From: Flavobacterium omnivorum
Lineage (GTDB): Bacteria; Bacteroidota; Bacteroidia; Flavobacteriales; Flavobacteriaceae
NCBI RefSeq assembly: GCF_900099915.1
Contig: NZ_FNDB01000011.1
Location: 1-64,000, forward strand
DNA length: 64,000 nucleotides
Direction of reading: 5' to 3'
The notes under the pieces are model-generated. The model saw nothing but the letters and a program-made list of their open reading frames with translations. It did no database searches and was not told where the DNA came from. The translations under genes and the position numbers were made by a program. Every line of letters starts with the position of its first letter. Position 1 is the stretch's first letter. Of this stretch, positions 43,325-53,513 are shown piece by piece.

Positions 43325-44287
43325 ATGGGAAAAACGATAAAATTAATAAAGAATAGATCGGATATAGGTGCTGGTACACGAGGATCCGATTTAGGGATTG
43401 ATGCTATCGAAATTGCAGCAATCAATCAGGATAGTGATTATTTTAATCAATTTGAGTTTGAAGACGTAAAGACACACAACGAATCCATATACGACAAAAA
43501 TAGAAGCTCCTCTGCTAAACGAATTGAGCATGTTGTGGAGCAATGCACCAGAGTTTCTAATGCAGTAAAGAAAAACTTAGAAGGGAATTATTTTCCAATA
43601 GTTTTATCAGGAGATCATTCCTCGGCATTAGGAACTTTAAGCGGAATTAAAGCAGCGTTTCCAGAGCAAAATATAGGTGTGTTCTGGATTGATGCTCATG
43701 CTGATTTGCATTCGCCTTACACTTCGCCATCAGGAAATATTCATGGAATGCCCTTGTCTGCGGCTCTTGCTGATGATAATTTGAGTTGCCAGAATAATGA
43801 TGTAGCTCCAGAAACGCAGCAGCATTGGGAGGATATGAAAAATATAGGATACAAGGGGCCTAAAGTTTTGGCTGAAAATCTAATTTATTTTGGTGTTCGT
43901 GATACCGAGGAGGAAGAGGATAAGCAAATTGAAAAACTGAACATTAAAAATTATAAGGTCGACGAAGTAAGGTTTAGAGGATTACAAAAATGTGTTACGG
44001 AGGCATTGACTAAAGTCGCTCATTGTGAAGTTTTATATATTTCTTTTGATGTGGATTCTATGGATTGCGATATGATTTCATACGGAACAGGAACGCCAGT
44101 TCCTAAAGGATTCGATCAGTTCGAAATCATTGCTATAATTAATCAAATTATTCAAACCAAAAAGGTAGTTTGTATCGAATTTGTAGAAATAAATCCGCTA
44201 TTGGATACTAAAGGTAATAAAATGGCTGAAACTGCTTTTGAAGTATTAGAGGCTATTACATCAGAACTTAGTGTGCCAATAGAATAA
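43325..44287 (+). CDS. rocF: arginase
   Basis: Hydrolyses arginine to ornithine and urea, using two manganese ions. The 320-residue ureohydrolase has the metal-binding motifs in order: LSGDHSSALG (about 97), WIDAHADLHSP (about 122) and ISFDVDSMDCD (about 239), with EFVEINP near 282. It supplies ornithine to the aminotransferase encoded 10 bases upstream, giving a two-step route from arginine to glutamate semialdehyde. No urease is seen in the window. Confidence 0.92.
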   Translation: MGKTIKLIKNRSDIGAGTRGSDLGIDAIEIAAINQDSDYFNQFEFEDVKTHNESIYDKNRSSSAKRIEHVVEQCTRVSNAVKKNLEGNYFPIVLSGDHSSALGTLSGIKAAFPEQNIGVFWIDAHADLHSPYTSPSGNIHGMPLSAALADDNLSCQNNDVAPETQQHWEDMKNIGYKGPKVLAENLIYFGVRDTEEEEDKQIEKLNIKNYKVDEVRFRGLQKCVTEALTKVAHCEVLYISFDVDSMDCDMISYGTGTPVPKGFDQFEIIAIINQIIQTKKVVCIEFVEINPLLDTKGNKMAETAFEVLEAITSELSVPIE

Positions 44288-44307
44288 TTTTAAGAGCTAT
44301 TAAACAT

Positions 44308-44343
44308 AAAAGCCCGAAATCTTAATTGATTTCGGGCTTTTAA
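44308..44343. terminator. bidirectional terminator between arginase and SusD genes
   Basis: AAAAGCCCGAAATC-TTAATT-GATTTCGGGCTTTT has a perfect long stem with A and T runs at both ends. It can stop the arginase transcript and the opposing SusD transcript. Confidence 0.85.
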
Positions 44344-44409
44344 TTTTTTATGATTTCTGGAAAATAGGCCAGGCGAATTGTGGTTTAATCCAAATAGGGC
44401 TAAACTCTA

Positions 44410-45802
44410 TTAACTTCCGTAACCAGGATTTTGGGTGATTTTACTATTGGTATCCATTTCTCTTAGAGGAATTGGAAATACTAAAGTATTGTCATTGTAA
44501 GGAATTAATTTAGAACCATCGGCAAATACATCAATATGACGTTTTGTTCTTTTTAAATCATGAATTGCAAATCCTTCCATTGCTAATTCCAACTCGCGTT
44601 CTCTTAATATGGAAGCTAAGTTCACTGTTAATAAATTTGCAGCGTTTGCACGTGTTCTAAGTAAATTTATATCCGCCAATGGCGTGTTACCAAGGAGCGT
44701 ACCTTCTATGAAATTTGCTTCAGCTCTAATCAAGTACATCTCAGCAAGACGCATTAATTGTACATCACCAAACTGATTTGTATATTTAGAAGTCAATCGT
44801 CTTCCGTTGTCCGGATTGATGTAATTGAAATTGCGTCTTTCGTCATTAATATCTGTAAATTTAGCCAAGTTAGGTAGATCTAATTTCGATATCACCACCA
44901 CGGCCTCCATTATTTTCAGATGCATATAAATTAGTTACTTCATTTTCTCCCGTTTGTTTTGTGATTTGGATTGCAAAAATATCCTCACTTTGATTGACAT
45001 CATGATTGAAAGCATTGGCATATTTAGTGGATAGCGTGCGACCACTATTTTCAATTACCTCATGAGCAGCATCTCTAGCAGCAGGATAATTTCCTTGTTG
45101 TAAATACACTCTGGCCAATAAAGCTTTGGCAGCATATTTATCAGCATAAAAACTATTGTCTTCCGGCAGATCAGTATAAGCAAGGTTTAAGCCTGTAATA
45201 ATTAGCGCGTAAACTTCACTTACAGTGCTTCTTTCTTTTGCTAAATCAGTAGTAAAATCATAGATGGCGTTTGGTCTGATGACAACACCTAATTGACTAT
45301 TGGCTTGGCCTGCTTCATAAGGTTTTGCGTAAAAACGAACCAGATCAAAATAAGCTAACGATTTCAAAAAAGTTGCTTCAGCTACCATGGTTGCTCGTTT
45401 AGCAGGATCCTGTACTTTATCTATGTTCTCGATAACGGTATTGGCAGCATTAATAATTTGGTAATTTCTAGTATAAATTTGCTGAACAAAACCATTGTTA
45501 ACTAACATCGTTTTGGAATACATTTGTCTGCATTCTGCAAAAGTTCCTCTCCATCTAAAGTCGGTTGTTGCAGTGATTCCAGTCTGCGCTAATAAATCTG
45601 CTGAAGTCAAAATTCGACCGCCATAAACATCACCATCTGCAGCTGTAGCATAGGCACCTGTTAAGATATTCATAATGCCGGATTCAGTACTTAATGTTAC
45701 TGTTGCATCCTCATTTTGTCTTGGATCAATTTCTAATTCACTATCACAACTTGCAAAAAAAGTAGCGAAAAGAATAATTAAGATTAATTTATTTGATTTC
45801 AT
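44410..45802 (-). pseudogene. SusD/RagB-type outer-membrane lipoprotein with a frameshift
   Basis: Two minus-strand frames make up one SusD protein. The first (45802 to 44870, 310 codons) has a lipoprotein signal (TFFASC), the SusD N-terminal region (SGIMNILTGAYATAADGD), tetratricopeptide-like helices and ends NNGGRGGDIEIRST before a TAA. The second resumes at LAKFTDINDERRNFNYIN and carries the family C-terminus (VQLMRLAEMYLIRAEANFIE, ERELELAMEGFAIHDLKR, NPGYGS). A +1 shift near 44865-44885 separates them. Together they give about 465 residues, normal for SusD. It is either a recent mutation or a sequencing error. With SusC it would bind a glycan or peptide for import. Confidence 0.85.
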
Positions 45803-45812
45803 TTTTTTATTT

Positions 45813-48800
45813 TTAAAAATTAATGTTCACTCCCAATGCAATTGTTCTCGCAGGTGGTGTAGAATAAAATTCTTCTCCAATACCCGTATCATCTCTTCTT
45901 GCTTCAGGATCATAACCAGAATAGTTTGTAAAAGTAAGTAAGTTAACACCTGTTGCATAAAGTCGTACGCTTGTCATTCCAAGTTCTTTTATAGCATTAC
46001 CAGATAAAGAGTAGCCTAATGTTAAGTTTCTTAAACGAACAAAATCAGATTTATCTAAAAATCGTGTAGACGCTCCAGTTCCATTACTACCATACAATCG
46101 GGCTTGGGGAACATTAGTGATGTCTCCGGGATTTTGCCAGCGATCCAATTGATCAATTGTTTGATTGTCAAAATAATCTGCAGCTACAGACTGGTAAATA
46201 CCAGCAGAATTATAGATACTAGCACCCCATTCACCTTGGAATGTAAAAGAAAAATCAATCCCTTTATAGTTGATCGTATTGGTTAAACCAGCCATTAAAG
46301 TAGGGAATGGATTTCCTGATATAACTCTTTTCGCTACAGCGTAATCATTGGTGGTTGATTTGTCTAAAGAGCCATCAGTATTAATCGTGTTTTTAACAAA
46401 TAAAGCATCTCCATTAGCAGGATCTACTCCAGCATATTCTACTAGATAAAAAGATGAAATATTTTCTCCTACGCGGTTAATAGTGAAGGTTCCTACGATA
46501 TCCTTATTGTTATTAGGCATAGATATTACTTCGGATTCATTAGTTGTAATGTTGAAACTTGTATTCCATTTAAGGTTATCAGAGTCAATGTTCTTTGTGT
46601 TTAATGTGAATTCCACTCCACTACTTTGTACTTCACCAATGTTTTGGTTGATTGAAGTTGCTCCAGAACTGATTGATAACGGTACACTAAACAATAATCC
46701 ATCAGTATTTTTCTTGTAATAATCCGCTTCGATACTGATTTTATTCAATAAAGCAAATTCAACACCGAAATCAATTTGAGTTGATTTTTCCCAAGTAAGA
46801 TTATCATTTCCAGCTTGAGCGAATGAAAGTCCTGATTTCAGGTTGTAAGGATTTGATCCAAACAATTGGCGAGAAGCAAAATTACCCAATTCAGCATTTC
46901 CTAATTTTCCCCAGCTTCCTTTAAGTTTTAAGAAAGTCAGCGTAGTATTATCTTTTAAGAAACTCTCTTCTGAAAGAATCCAACCAGCTGAAAATGCGGG
47001 AAAGGTACCAAATCTCTCATTTTTACCAAAACGGGAAGAACCATCACGACGGATACTGGCTTTGAAAATATACTTATCAGCAAAGGAGTACGTAAGTCTA
47101 CCGAATTGAGAAACGAAGGTATAATCCGTTTCGTTTCCAGATCCTGCATTTACTTCTGCACCACCATCAACGGTTTGAAAGGAGTCATTTGGAAAGTAAA
47201 TACTAGTAACACTTTGAAATCTTCGATTGAATTTATTAAATTCCATACCAGCTACTACATTAACATCATGCTTTTCGCCAAAGGTTTTATCAAAGGTCAA
47301 ATAGTTACTGTAGATATAAGTTTCATTATTTACAGAAGTTGCAAAAACTTCTCCATCAGTTGCCATAAAAGGAGCATTTCTTCCTGACCAAGCATCTTCG
47401 GTTTGTGATAACAAGTCATAAGAAAAATCAGAATTGGCTTTTAAAGAAGGAAGGATTTTAAATTCTCCATATACTTTTCCAGTAACTCTTCGCATGAGTG
47501 TTTTCCAAAAGGAATTATCAATAGCTAACAAATAATTAGCATATAATGTATTTGGATTAGCAGTTCCGTCTGCTAAGCGAGCTGGCGACAACGGTGATTG
47601 TGCCACAGCTTGCAAAGGAGTTGTAAAGGAGTTGTCATCCTGCACTCGGTCAATTTGGGATCTTGAAAAACTTAAATTCATACCAGCTGTAAAACGGTCG
47701 GAAATTTTATGAGAAACATTGCTTCTCGCTGTTATTCTTTCTAATGCGTTACTATTGATAATACCCGTGGTATTGTTGTAAGCACCAGAAAAGAAATACC
47801 TTGTCTTAGCATCTCCTCCAGATACTGAAAAATCAGCATCGGTATTATATCCATCTTGAAAAGCAGTATCCTGCCAGTCTGTATCTACTTCTCGGTTTCT
47901 CCAGTCTGTTCCTTGAGCTAAAAACTCAAAAGTATCTTCAGCCTCAGCAGCATCACCAAGTCCATTGATAGATGCCTCAGTAAACAATTCAATGTACTGA
48001 TCTGCATTCAGCCATTTTCTTTTATTAGTAGCTTGGCTAACCCCTTGCGAAAGGTTTATGGAGAATGTTCCTTTACCTTCTTTACCTCTTTTTGTGGTAA
48101 TCAAAACCACGCCATTTGCTCCTCTAGCGCCGTAAATGGCTGCTGATGATGCATCTTTAAGGACATCAATAGATTCGATTTCGTTTGGGCTTAATGTAAG
48201 TAATGGATTGGTTGGTGCTCCATTACTAGATTCATTAGTAGTTACCAAAGGGATGCCATCCAAAACATACAGTGGTTGTGTACCTGCACTAATACTAGCT
48301 GCACCTCGTACCCGAATGTTTATTCCTCCATCTACTTTACCATTAGTTTGTGTAATTTGAACCCCTGCTAATTTACCAACTAAGGCATTTTGAACATTGG
48401 ATACTGGAATTTGTTGGATGTCTTTTGCTGTTACACGAGCAATATTATCCGTCAATTTCTTTTTGCTTTGGGTTCCATACCCAACTACAACAACTGTTTC
48501 TAGTTGATTTGAAGCGTCATTGAGCTTTATCAGCATTGAGGTAGCTGCAGCAACTTCTACTGTTTTCATCCCTACAAAGCTCACTACTAAAATTTGTCCT
48601 CTATGCGCATTTATGGTAAATTCACCATCAAAATTTGTTTGTGCGCTAATGGTTGTTCCTTTAACAATAATGTTAGCTCCAGGAATTGGAAGACCGCCCA
48701 TATCGGTAACTTTACCAGTTAGGGTACTTTCTTGAGCAAATATTAATTGCACAAAAAGTACAAATAAGACGCTCAAAAAATGTTTAAATTTAATTCTCAT
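45813..48800 (-). CDS. SusC/RagA TonB-dependent outer-membrane transporter
   Basis: 995-residue beta-barrel transporter. A signal peptide (ending LIFAQ) leads to a carboxypeptidase-regulatory-like domain (about 25-100, LTGKVTDMGGLPIPGANIIV), a TonB-box region (ETVVVVGYGTQ), then the plug (VSNVQNALVGKLAGVQITQ, RGAASISAGTQPLYVLDGIP) and the barrel to the end. It imports an oligomer delivered by its SusD partner, whose gene starts 10 bases downstream but is frameshifted. No glycoside hydrolase or sigma/anti-sigma pair is nearby, so the substrate is open. The start is the ATG at 48798-48800. Confidence 0.92.
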   Translation of the reverse strand: MRIKFKHFLSVLFVLFVQLIFAQESTLTGKVTDMGGLPIPGANIIVKGTTISAQTNFDGEFTINAHRGQILVVSFVGMKTVEVAAATSMLIKLNDASNQLETVVVVGYGTQSKKKLTDNIARVTAKDIQQIPVSNVQNALVGKLAGVQITQTNGKVDGGINIRVRGAASISAGTQPLYVLDGIPLVTTNESSNGAPTNPLLTLSPNEIESIDVLKDASSAAIYGARGANGVVLITTKRGKEGKGTFSINLSQGVSQATNKRKWLNADQYIELFTEASINGLGDAAEAEDTFEFLAQGTDWRNREVDTDWQDTAFQDGYNTDADFSVSGGDAKTRYFFSGAYNNTTGIINSNALERITARSNVSHKISDRFTAGMNLSFSRSQIDRVQDDNSFTTPLQAVAQSPLSPARLADGTANPNTLYANYLLAIDNSFWKTLMRRVTGKVYGEFKILPSLKANSDFSYDLLSQTEDAWSGRNAPFMATDGEVFATSVNNETYIYSNYLTFDKTFGEKHDVNVVAGMEFNKFNRRFQSVTSIYFPNDSFQTVDGGAEVNAGSGNETDYTFVSQFGRLTYSFADKYIFKASIRRDGSSRFGKNERFGTFPAFSAGWILSEESFLKDNTTLTFLKLKGSWGKLGNAELGNFASRQLFGSNPYNLKSGLSFAQAGNDNLTWEKSTQIDFGVEFALLNKISIEADYYKKNTDGLLFSVPLSISSGATSINQNIGEVQSSGVEFTLNTKNIDSDNLKWNTSFNITTNESEVISMPNNNKDIVGTFTINRVGENISSFYLVEYAGVDPANGDALFVKNTINTDGSLDKSTTNDYAVAKRVISGNPFPTLMAGLTNTINYKGIDFSFTFQGEWGASIYNSAGIYQSVAADYFDNQTIDQLDRWQNPGDITNVPQARLYGSNGTGASTRFLDKSDFVRLRNLTLGYSLSGNAIKELGMTSVRLYATGVNLLTFTNYSGYDPEARRDDTGIGEEFYSTPPARTIALGVNINF

Positions 48801-49242
48801 TTTCGGATTATTTAAGATTAGTTGGATCAAATGTCTAAATAAAATGTTAAATAAGGTGAATTATAGGTGTTAAAAATGTTTGTTTATCGTTTAATTAGCA
48901 ATAATTTAATTTTTTTAACATAAAAAAACAGATATCGTAATAATAGACCTTTATCAAATTAAATTTGTGAATGCTGTAAGGATGGCTTTTCCTTGTTACT
49001 ATTTTTTGTCCTATTTAAATTGAGTTTGGTTCACTTGAATGTTTTTTCTAATTTTAAGATGGAATGGGTTTACTTATTTCAAATCTATGAATGAAGCAGC
49101 TAAATTGTGTGACCAATTAGAAGATTAAAAGTGAAAGTTTTCAATTAGTTTAAAAAGGGTTATCTTGCTACTTTGGCGGTTAACAGCAAAGGTAAAATGG
49201 TGCCGCTGGAGATGCTATTCAATTAAGAAATAAACGAGGGAA
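48801..49242. other. intergenic region before SusC and DUF389 genes
   Basis: A divergent promoter region of about 440 AT-rich bases. No gene, hairpin or consensus promoter is clear enough to name. Confidence 0.5.
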
Positions 49243-50538
49243 ATGAATAAAGTAGTAAATTTTATTGACTTACATAGCGGCGAAGAGAACAAGAAGAAAG
49301 TGTTGGATAATGTAAAATCAAACATCTCTTTTAGAGGCTCGAATCTATGGATTTTAGCTTGTGCCATTGTAGTTGCTTCAGTAGGTTTGAATGTAAATTC
49401 AACTGCAGTTATTATTGGTGCAATGCTTATTTCGCCTTTGATGGGACCAATCGTTGGCGCTGGTTTTGGTTTGGGAATTTATGATTTTAATTTGCTTAAA
49501 AGATCACTTAAAAACTTGCTTATCGCTACGGTGGTGAGTTTGGTGGTTTCCACTATTTACTTTTATTTAAGCCCTTTCAAAGATACGCAGTCGGAACTTT
49601 TAGCCAGAACATCACCTAATATTTACGATATTTTCATCGCTTTTTTTGGAGGATTAGTTGGAGTAATAGCCATCACAAGAGTAGAAAAAGGGAACCCTAT
49701 TCCCGGAGTGGCTATTGCAACAGCCTTAATGCCACCGTTGTGTACCGCAGGTTATGGATTGGCATTAGGGAATTTTAAATTCTTTTTTGGAGCTATGTAT
49801 TTGTACACTATTAATTGTGTTTTTATCTGTATAGCAACCTTTATAATCGTCAAATATTTAAAATATCCAATTGTTAAACAAACGGATGTAAAGATGGAAA
49901 AGAGAGTAAAATACATGATTTCATTGTTGACTTTAGCCTTGATTGTACCGAGTATCTTTTTTGCCTATCAACTTTTTCAAGAAAAAAAATACAAGCAAAA
50001 AGTAGAATTATTTTTAAAATTAGAGTTTTTGGATAAAGGATACACAGTGTTGTATAAAAAAACACAATTTACGTCAAATCCAAAAAAAATAGATATTGCT
50101 TTTTTAAGAAGAAGACTCGATAAGGATGAAATAAAAGAACTTAACGTAAAACTAAAAACCTACGAGTTAAATAATACCGTTTTAAATATTATTCAAGACA
50201 CAACTGACTTGAAACAGGATATACTAAATGAAATTACTTTTAACAATAAAACCATGAGCGAAAAAGATTTGATTATTGCCAAGTTGCAAAGTCAAATTGT
50301 TTCTTTGAAATTTGATAACAATGCAATTTTAGGTGAAACTAGAATTTTGTTTCCTGAAATTGCCAATATTGCAATAGCAAATCATGTTTTTAATGAGAAT
50401 AAAAAAGATAGAAAAGTGATTACTGTGGTGCTTTATGAAAGTAAAAATGATTTAGACACCATCGACAAAAAGAAATTGACTGCGTGGTTAAAAAATAAAT
50501 TTAAAACTGACGCCGTAGAAATTTTTAAAAGGCAATAA
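49243..50538 (+). CDS. DUF389 (TIGR00341-type) membrane protein
   Basis: 431 residues. The DUF389 membrane core occupies about 30-245 with six hydrophobic helices and the typical segments NSTAVIIGAMLISPLMGPIV, GVIAITRVEKGNPIPGVAIA and TALMPPLCTAGYGLALG. The C-terminal 185 residues (about 245-431) form a charged domain with long helices (NEITFNNKTMSEKDLIIAKL), probably soluble. The function of the family is unknown. It is a single-gene unit facing the ars operon. Confidence 0.85.
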   Translation: MNKVVNFIDLHSGEENKKKVLDNVKSNISFRGSNLWILACAIVVASVGLNVNSTAVIIGAMLISPLMGPIVGAGFGLGIYDFNLLKRSLKNLLIATVVSLVVSTIYFYLSPFKDTQSELLARTSPNIYDIFIAFFGGLVGVIAITRVEKGNPIPGVAIATALMPPLCTAGYGLALGNFKFFFGAMYLYTINCVFICIATFIIVKYLKYPIVKQTDVKMEKRVKYMISLLTLALIVPSIFFAYQLFQEKKYKQKVELFLKLEFLDKGYTVLYKKTQFTSNPKKIDIAFLRRRLDKDEIKELNVKLKTYELNNTVLNIIQDTTDLKQDILNEITFNNKTMSEKDLIIAKLQSQIVSLKFDNNAILGETRILFPEIANIAIANHVFNENKKDRKVITVVLYESKNDLDTIDKKKLTAWLKNKFKTDAVEIFKRQ

Positions 50539-50584
50539 TTTAATTTAAAGCGCCGCTAATGCAGTGTTTATTAGAGAAATTAAA

Positions 50585-51643
50585 TTATTGTTTGTGCAAA
50601 TAGGCTAAAATTTCGCTACAAGATTGTTTGGCATTTCTATTTATTCCAATAAGTGTTGCCGAGGCATAACCAGTCCAGCTTCCATAACCCGCTAACCATA
50701 AGCCATCAATTTCTGTTGCTTTGCTATGTTCTGTTTTTACAATGCCTCGATTATCTGCTGAAACACTATTTTTTAGAAAAGAAGTGGCATAACCAAAACC
50801 TGTACACCAGATTATGGCATCAAAATCTTCTTTGGTTCCGTCAATCCAAATCACGCCCTCTTCATAAATACTTTTAATACCACCACTAGAGAGGAGAACA
50901 CCTCTAGATCGAGCTTCTTTAAGCGGCGGTACCATCACAATAGTTCCCAAATCATAATTCGCTGCATTAAATGGTTTTCCTTCTTTTTCCGCATTGTATT
51001 TGGCAGTTGCTACGTTAAAAAGATAAAAACCATCTACTTCGTCTGGTAAATATTGAGGTGGTTTACTAGTAGACCACTTAACATTGGTAACTTTAGAAAC
51101 TTCGGCTATAATTTGTGCGCCTGAATTGCCTTCGCCCACAACAAGTACTTTTAAATTTTTAAAGGATTCTGAATTTTTGTACTGTGCCGAATGGATTTGA
51201 GTTCCTTTGAAGGTATCTATTCCTGCAATTTCTGGTATAAAAGGATTGTTCCATGTGCCTGTTGCGGCAATAACGACTTTGGAAAAATACATTCCTTTAT
51301 TGGTTTGTATTTTGAAAATTTTATTTTCTAAAAGAACGCTTTCTACAGTTACGGATCTTTCTATTGGCAAGTCATAACGTTTTTCATATTGGCATAAGTA
51401 ATCAATCACTTCTTGTTTTAGAGGAAACAAATTTTTAGATTTTGGCATGAGCCATCCCGGTAAGGAACTGTGTTCAGCAGGAGAAAAAAGTGTTAAGCTA
51501 TCCCAAGCATGAAGCCAAGCGCCACCACATTTTTCCTCTTTGTCCAAGAGAAGGAAGTTCACTTTATTGCGCCGGAGATAGTAACCGCAAGCTAATCCAC
51601 TTTGTCCGCCGCCAACGACTATGACATCTAGAATTTTGTTCAT
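50585..51643 (-). CDS. flavin-dependent monooxygenase of the ars operon (ArsO-like)
   Basis: 352-residue FAD/NADPH enzyme. It has the FAD motif VVGGGQSGLACGYYLRR (about 9-25) and the NADPH motif VVGEGNSGAQIIAEVS near 170, with IAATGTWNNPFIPEIAG in between, the layout of flavin monooxygenases. Such genes (arsO) accompany ACR3 and arsR in many ars operons and are thought to act on arsenic compounds, but the reaction is unsettled. It follows the ACR3 gene by 124 bases in the same direction, so operon membership is likely but not certain. Confidence 0.75.
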   Translation of the reverse strand: MNKILDVIVVGGGQSGLACGYYLRRNKVNFLLLDKEEKCGGAWLHAWDSLTLFSPAEHSSLPGWLMPKSKNLFPLKQEVIDYLCQYEKRYDLPIERSVTVESVLLENKIFKIQTNKGMYFSKVVIAATGTWNNPFIPEIAGIDTFKGTQIHSAQYKNSESFKNLKVLVVGEGNSGAQIIAEVSKVTNVKWSTSKPPQYLPDEVDGFYLFNVATAKYNAEKEGKPFNAANYDLGTIVMVPPLKEARSRGVLLSSGGIKSIYEEGVIWIDGTKEDFDAIIWCTGFGYATSFLKNSVSADNRGIVKTEHSKATEIDGLWLAGYGSWTGYASATLIGINRNAKQSCSEILAYLHKQ

Positions 51644-51767
51644 TTTGTTTGAATCTGTTTAAATTGTATGTTATTTTGGTTTTTTCATGTCAGAGATGCT
51701 TCACTATTTACATCGTCCAATAGGAGAATCTGGGACACACTTTAAGTACTATAAACTGTTCATACAA

Positions 51768-52862
51768 TTAGGGATTTTCAGTTTTTGAAACTAATGCTGT
51801 TTTTGTATAATATTTTTTTCTAAACCAAAAAGCGACATTCACTAATGCAATTAGTGCAGGAACTTCAACTAATGGCCCAATAACGCCGGCAAATGCTTGT
51901 CCGCTGTTGATTCCAAAAACACCGATTGCAACTGCAATAGCCAATTCAAAATTATTTCCGGTTGCCGTAAAAGCAATTGCGGTAGATTTAGAATAATCAG
52001 CACCAAAATATTTTCCAAGGAAAAAACTGATCACAAACATCAAGGTGAAATAAATGACTAAGGGAATCGCTATACGAACAACATCCATAGGGATTTGAAC
52101 AATTAGCTCTCCCTTCAGGCTAAACATTAATATGATGGTAAATAACAACGCCAATAAAGTAATAGGAGAAATAAAAGGGATGTACTTAGTTTGAAACCAG
52201 GTTTCTCCTTTAAGTCTGATGAGGCCATAACGACTAATTATTCCCAGAGCAAAAGGAATTCCCAAATAAATCCCTACACTTTCGGCAATTTGGCCAATAC
52301 TGATCGTTACATCAAAACCGGTATATCCAAAATATGGAGGCATAACGGTTATGAAAACATACGCATACACACTGTAGAGCAATACTTGAAAAATACTATT
52401 CAAAGCAATTAATCCAGCTGCATATTCTCTATTGCCATCAGCAAGATCATTCCAAACAACTACCATTGCAATGCATCGGGCTAATCCGATCAAGATGACT
52501 CCAATCATGTATTCAGGATACCCATTTAGGAAAAGTAGGGCTAAGGAAAACATTAGGATCGGGCCTACCACCCAATTCAGGAATAGTGATGCGCCTAACA
52601 CCTTCGTGTTTTGGAATACTTCTCCCATCTTACTATAATTCACTTTCGCTAATGGTGGATACATCATCAAGATTAGACCAATAGCGAGCGGTATATTAGT
52701 AGTTCCACTTGAAAAAGAGTTGATGAAATTACCGCTGGAAGGGATGAAATTACCTATTGCAACTCCAAGTGCCATTGCGAGGAATATCCAAAGCGTTAAA
52801 AATCGATCTAGGAAACTTAATTTTTTTCTTTCTGCTGCGGGAGCGCAAGTAGTTGCTGACAT
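51768..52862 (-). CDS. acr3: arsenite efflux transporter ACR3
   Basis: 364-residue ten-helix membrane protein that exports arsenite. The ACR3 signatures are present: [36 protein letters not shown] (with the key cysteine), and [20 protein letters not shown] then [13 protein letters not shown]. The N-terminus starts [14 protein letters not shown]. The start is the ATG at 52860-52862, 2 bases after the ArsC-like gene's stop, where the longer frame would overlap that gene. Confidence 0.92.
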   Translation of the reverse strand: MSATTCAPAAERKKLSFLDRFLTLWIFLAMALGVAIGNFIPSSGNFINSFSSGTTNIPLAIGLILMMYPPLAKVNYSKMGEVFQNTKVLGASLFLNWVVGPILMFSLALLFLNGYPEYMIGVILIGLARCIAMVVVWNDLADGNREYAAGLIALNSIFQVLLYSVYAYVFITVMPPYFGYTGFDVTISIGQIAESVGIYLGIPFALGIISRYGLIRLKGETWFQTKYIPFISPITLLALLFTIILMFSLKGELIVQIPMDVVRIAIPLVIYFTLMFVISFFLGKYFGADYSKSTAIAFTATGNNFELAIAVAIGVFGINSGQAFAGVIGPLVEVPALIALVNVAFWFRKKYYTKTALVSKTENP

Positions 52863-52864
52863 AT

Positions 52865-53497
52865 TTATAATTTTATTTGGGAGAATACATAGCACATTTC
52901 AGTTGCAATTTGTAAACTGCGCTCCTGATATTTTTCGGCTTGTTGTGAAGTGTTATCAAAAACTTTAGGGTCTTCAAATGTAATGGGAATCCTTTTTTCT
53001 GCACCGGCAATAAAAGGGCATCCGCCATCCGCTTGAGAGCAGGTTAATAATGCTGCAAATTCACTTTTTGGATTAAAATCATCATCATAAGTTTTAGAAA
53101 AACCAATAATTGGAGGTTCATTCTTTCCAAATTTTATGGTGTAAATTGGGTTATTTCCTTCAGAAATAGTATTAATTTGAAATCCTGATTGCTTTAATGT
53201 TGTGGCAACCATAGGGAATAATGCAGTAGATTCTGTACCACCGGAATAACAAAAAACATTTTTAATATTGAAATACCCCGCGGCAGTTTGCGCCCAAATT
53301 TGGGACAAATGACTTCTTCTGGAATTGTGCGTACAAATAAAGTTTAGCCTTATTTCTTGCTCTTTGGAAACTTTATTTTGGATAAAATCAACAAGAGGTT
53401 GCAAAATAATTTTGCGTTCTGAAGATATATTTTCGTAATCAAAATAACGGATTACTTCTTCAATTTCCGAGAAGAGAATGGTTTTAATTGGACTCAT
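52865..53497 (-). CDS. arsenate reductase, low-molecular-weight phosphatase type
   Basis: 210 residues related to the low-molecular-weight tyrosine phosphatase/ArsC group. The P-loop C-x5-R is CTHNSRR (C55 to R61) after LNFI. Further cysteines are at [14 protein letters not shown] and TEMCYVF. It reduces arsenate to arsenite for export by ACR3. An N-terminal extension of about 45 residues ([14 protein letters not shown] on) is typical of the Bacteroidota version. Whether electrons come from thioredoxin or bacillithiol is open. The gene is in a run of ars genes with short gaps. Confidence 0.85.
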   Translation of the reverse strand: MSPIKTILFSEIEEVIRYFDYENISSERKIILQPLVDFIQNKVSKEQEIRLNFICTHNSRRSHLSQIWAQTAAGYFNIKNVFCYSGGTESTALFPMVATTLKQSGFQINTISEGNNPIYTIKFGKNEPPIIGFSKTYDDDFNPKSEFAALLTCSQADGGCPFIAGAEKRIPITFEDPKVFDNTSQQAEKYQERSLQIATEMCYVFSQIKL

Positions 53498-53513
53498 TTT
53501 ATAGTTTTAATAA

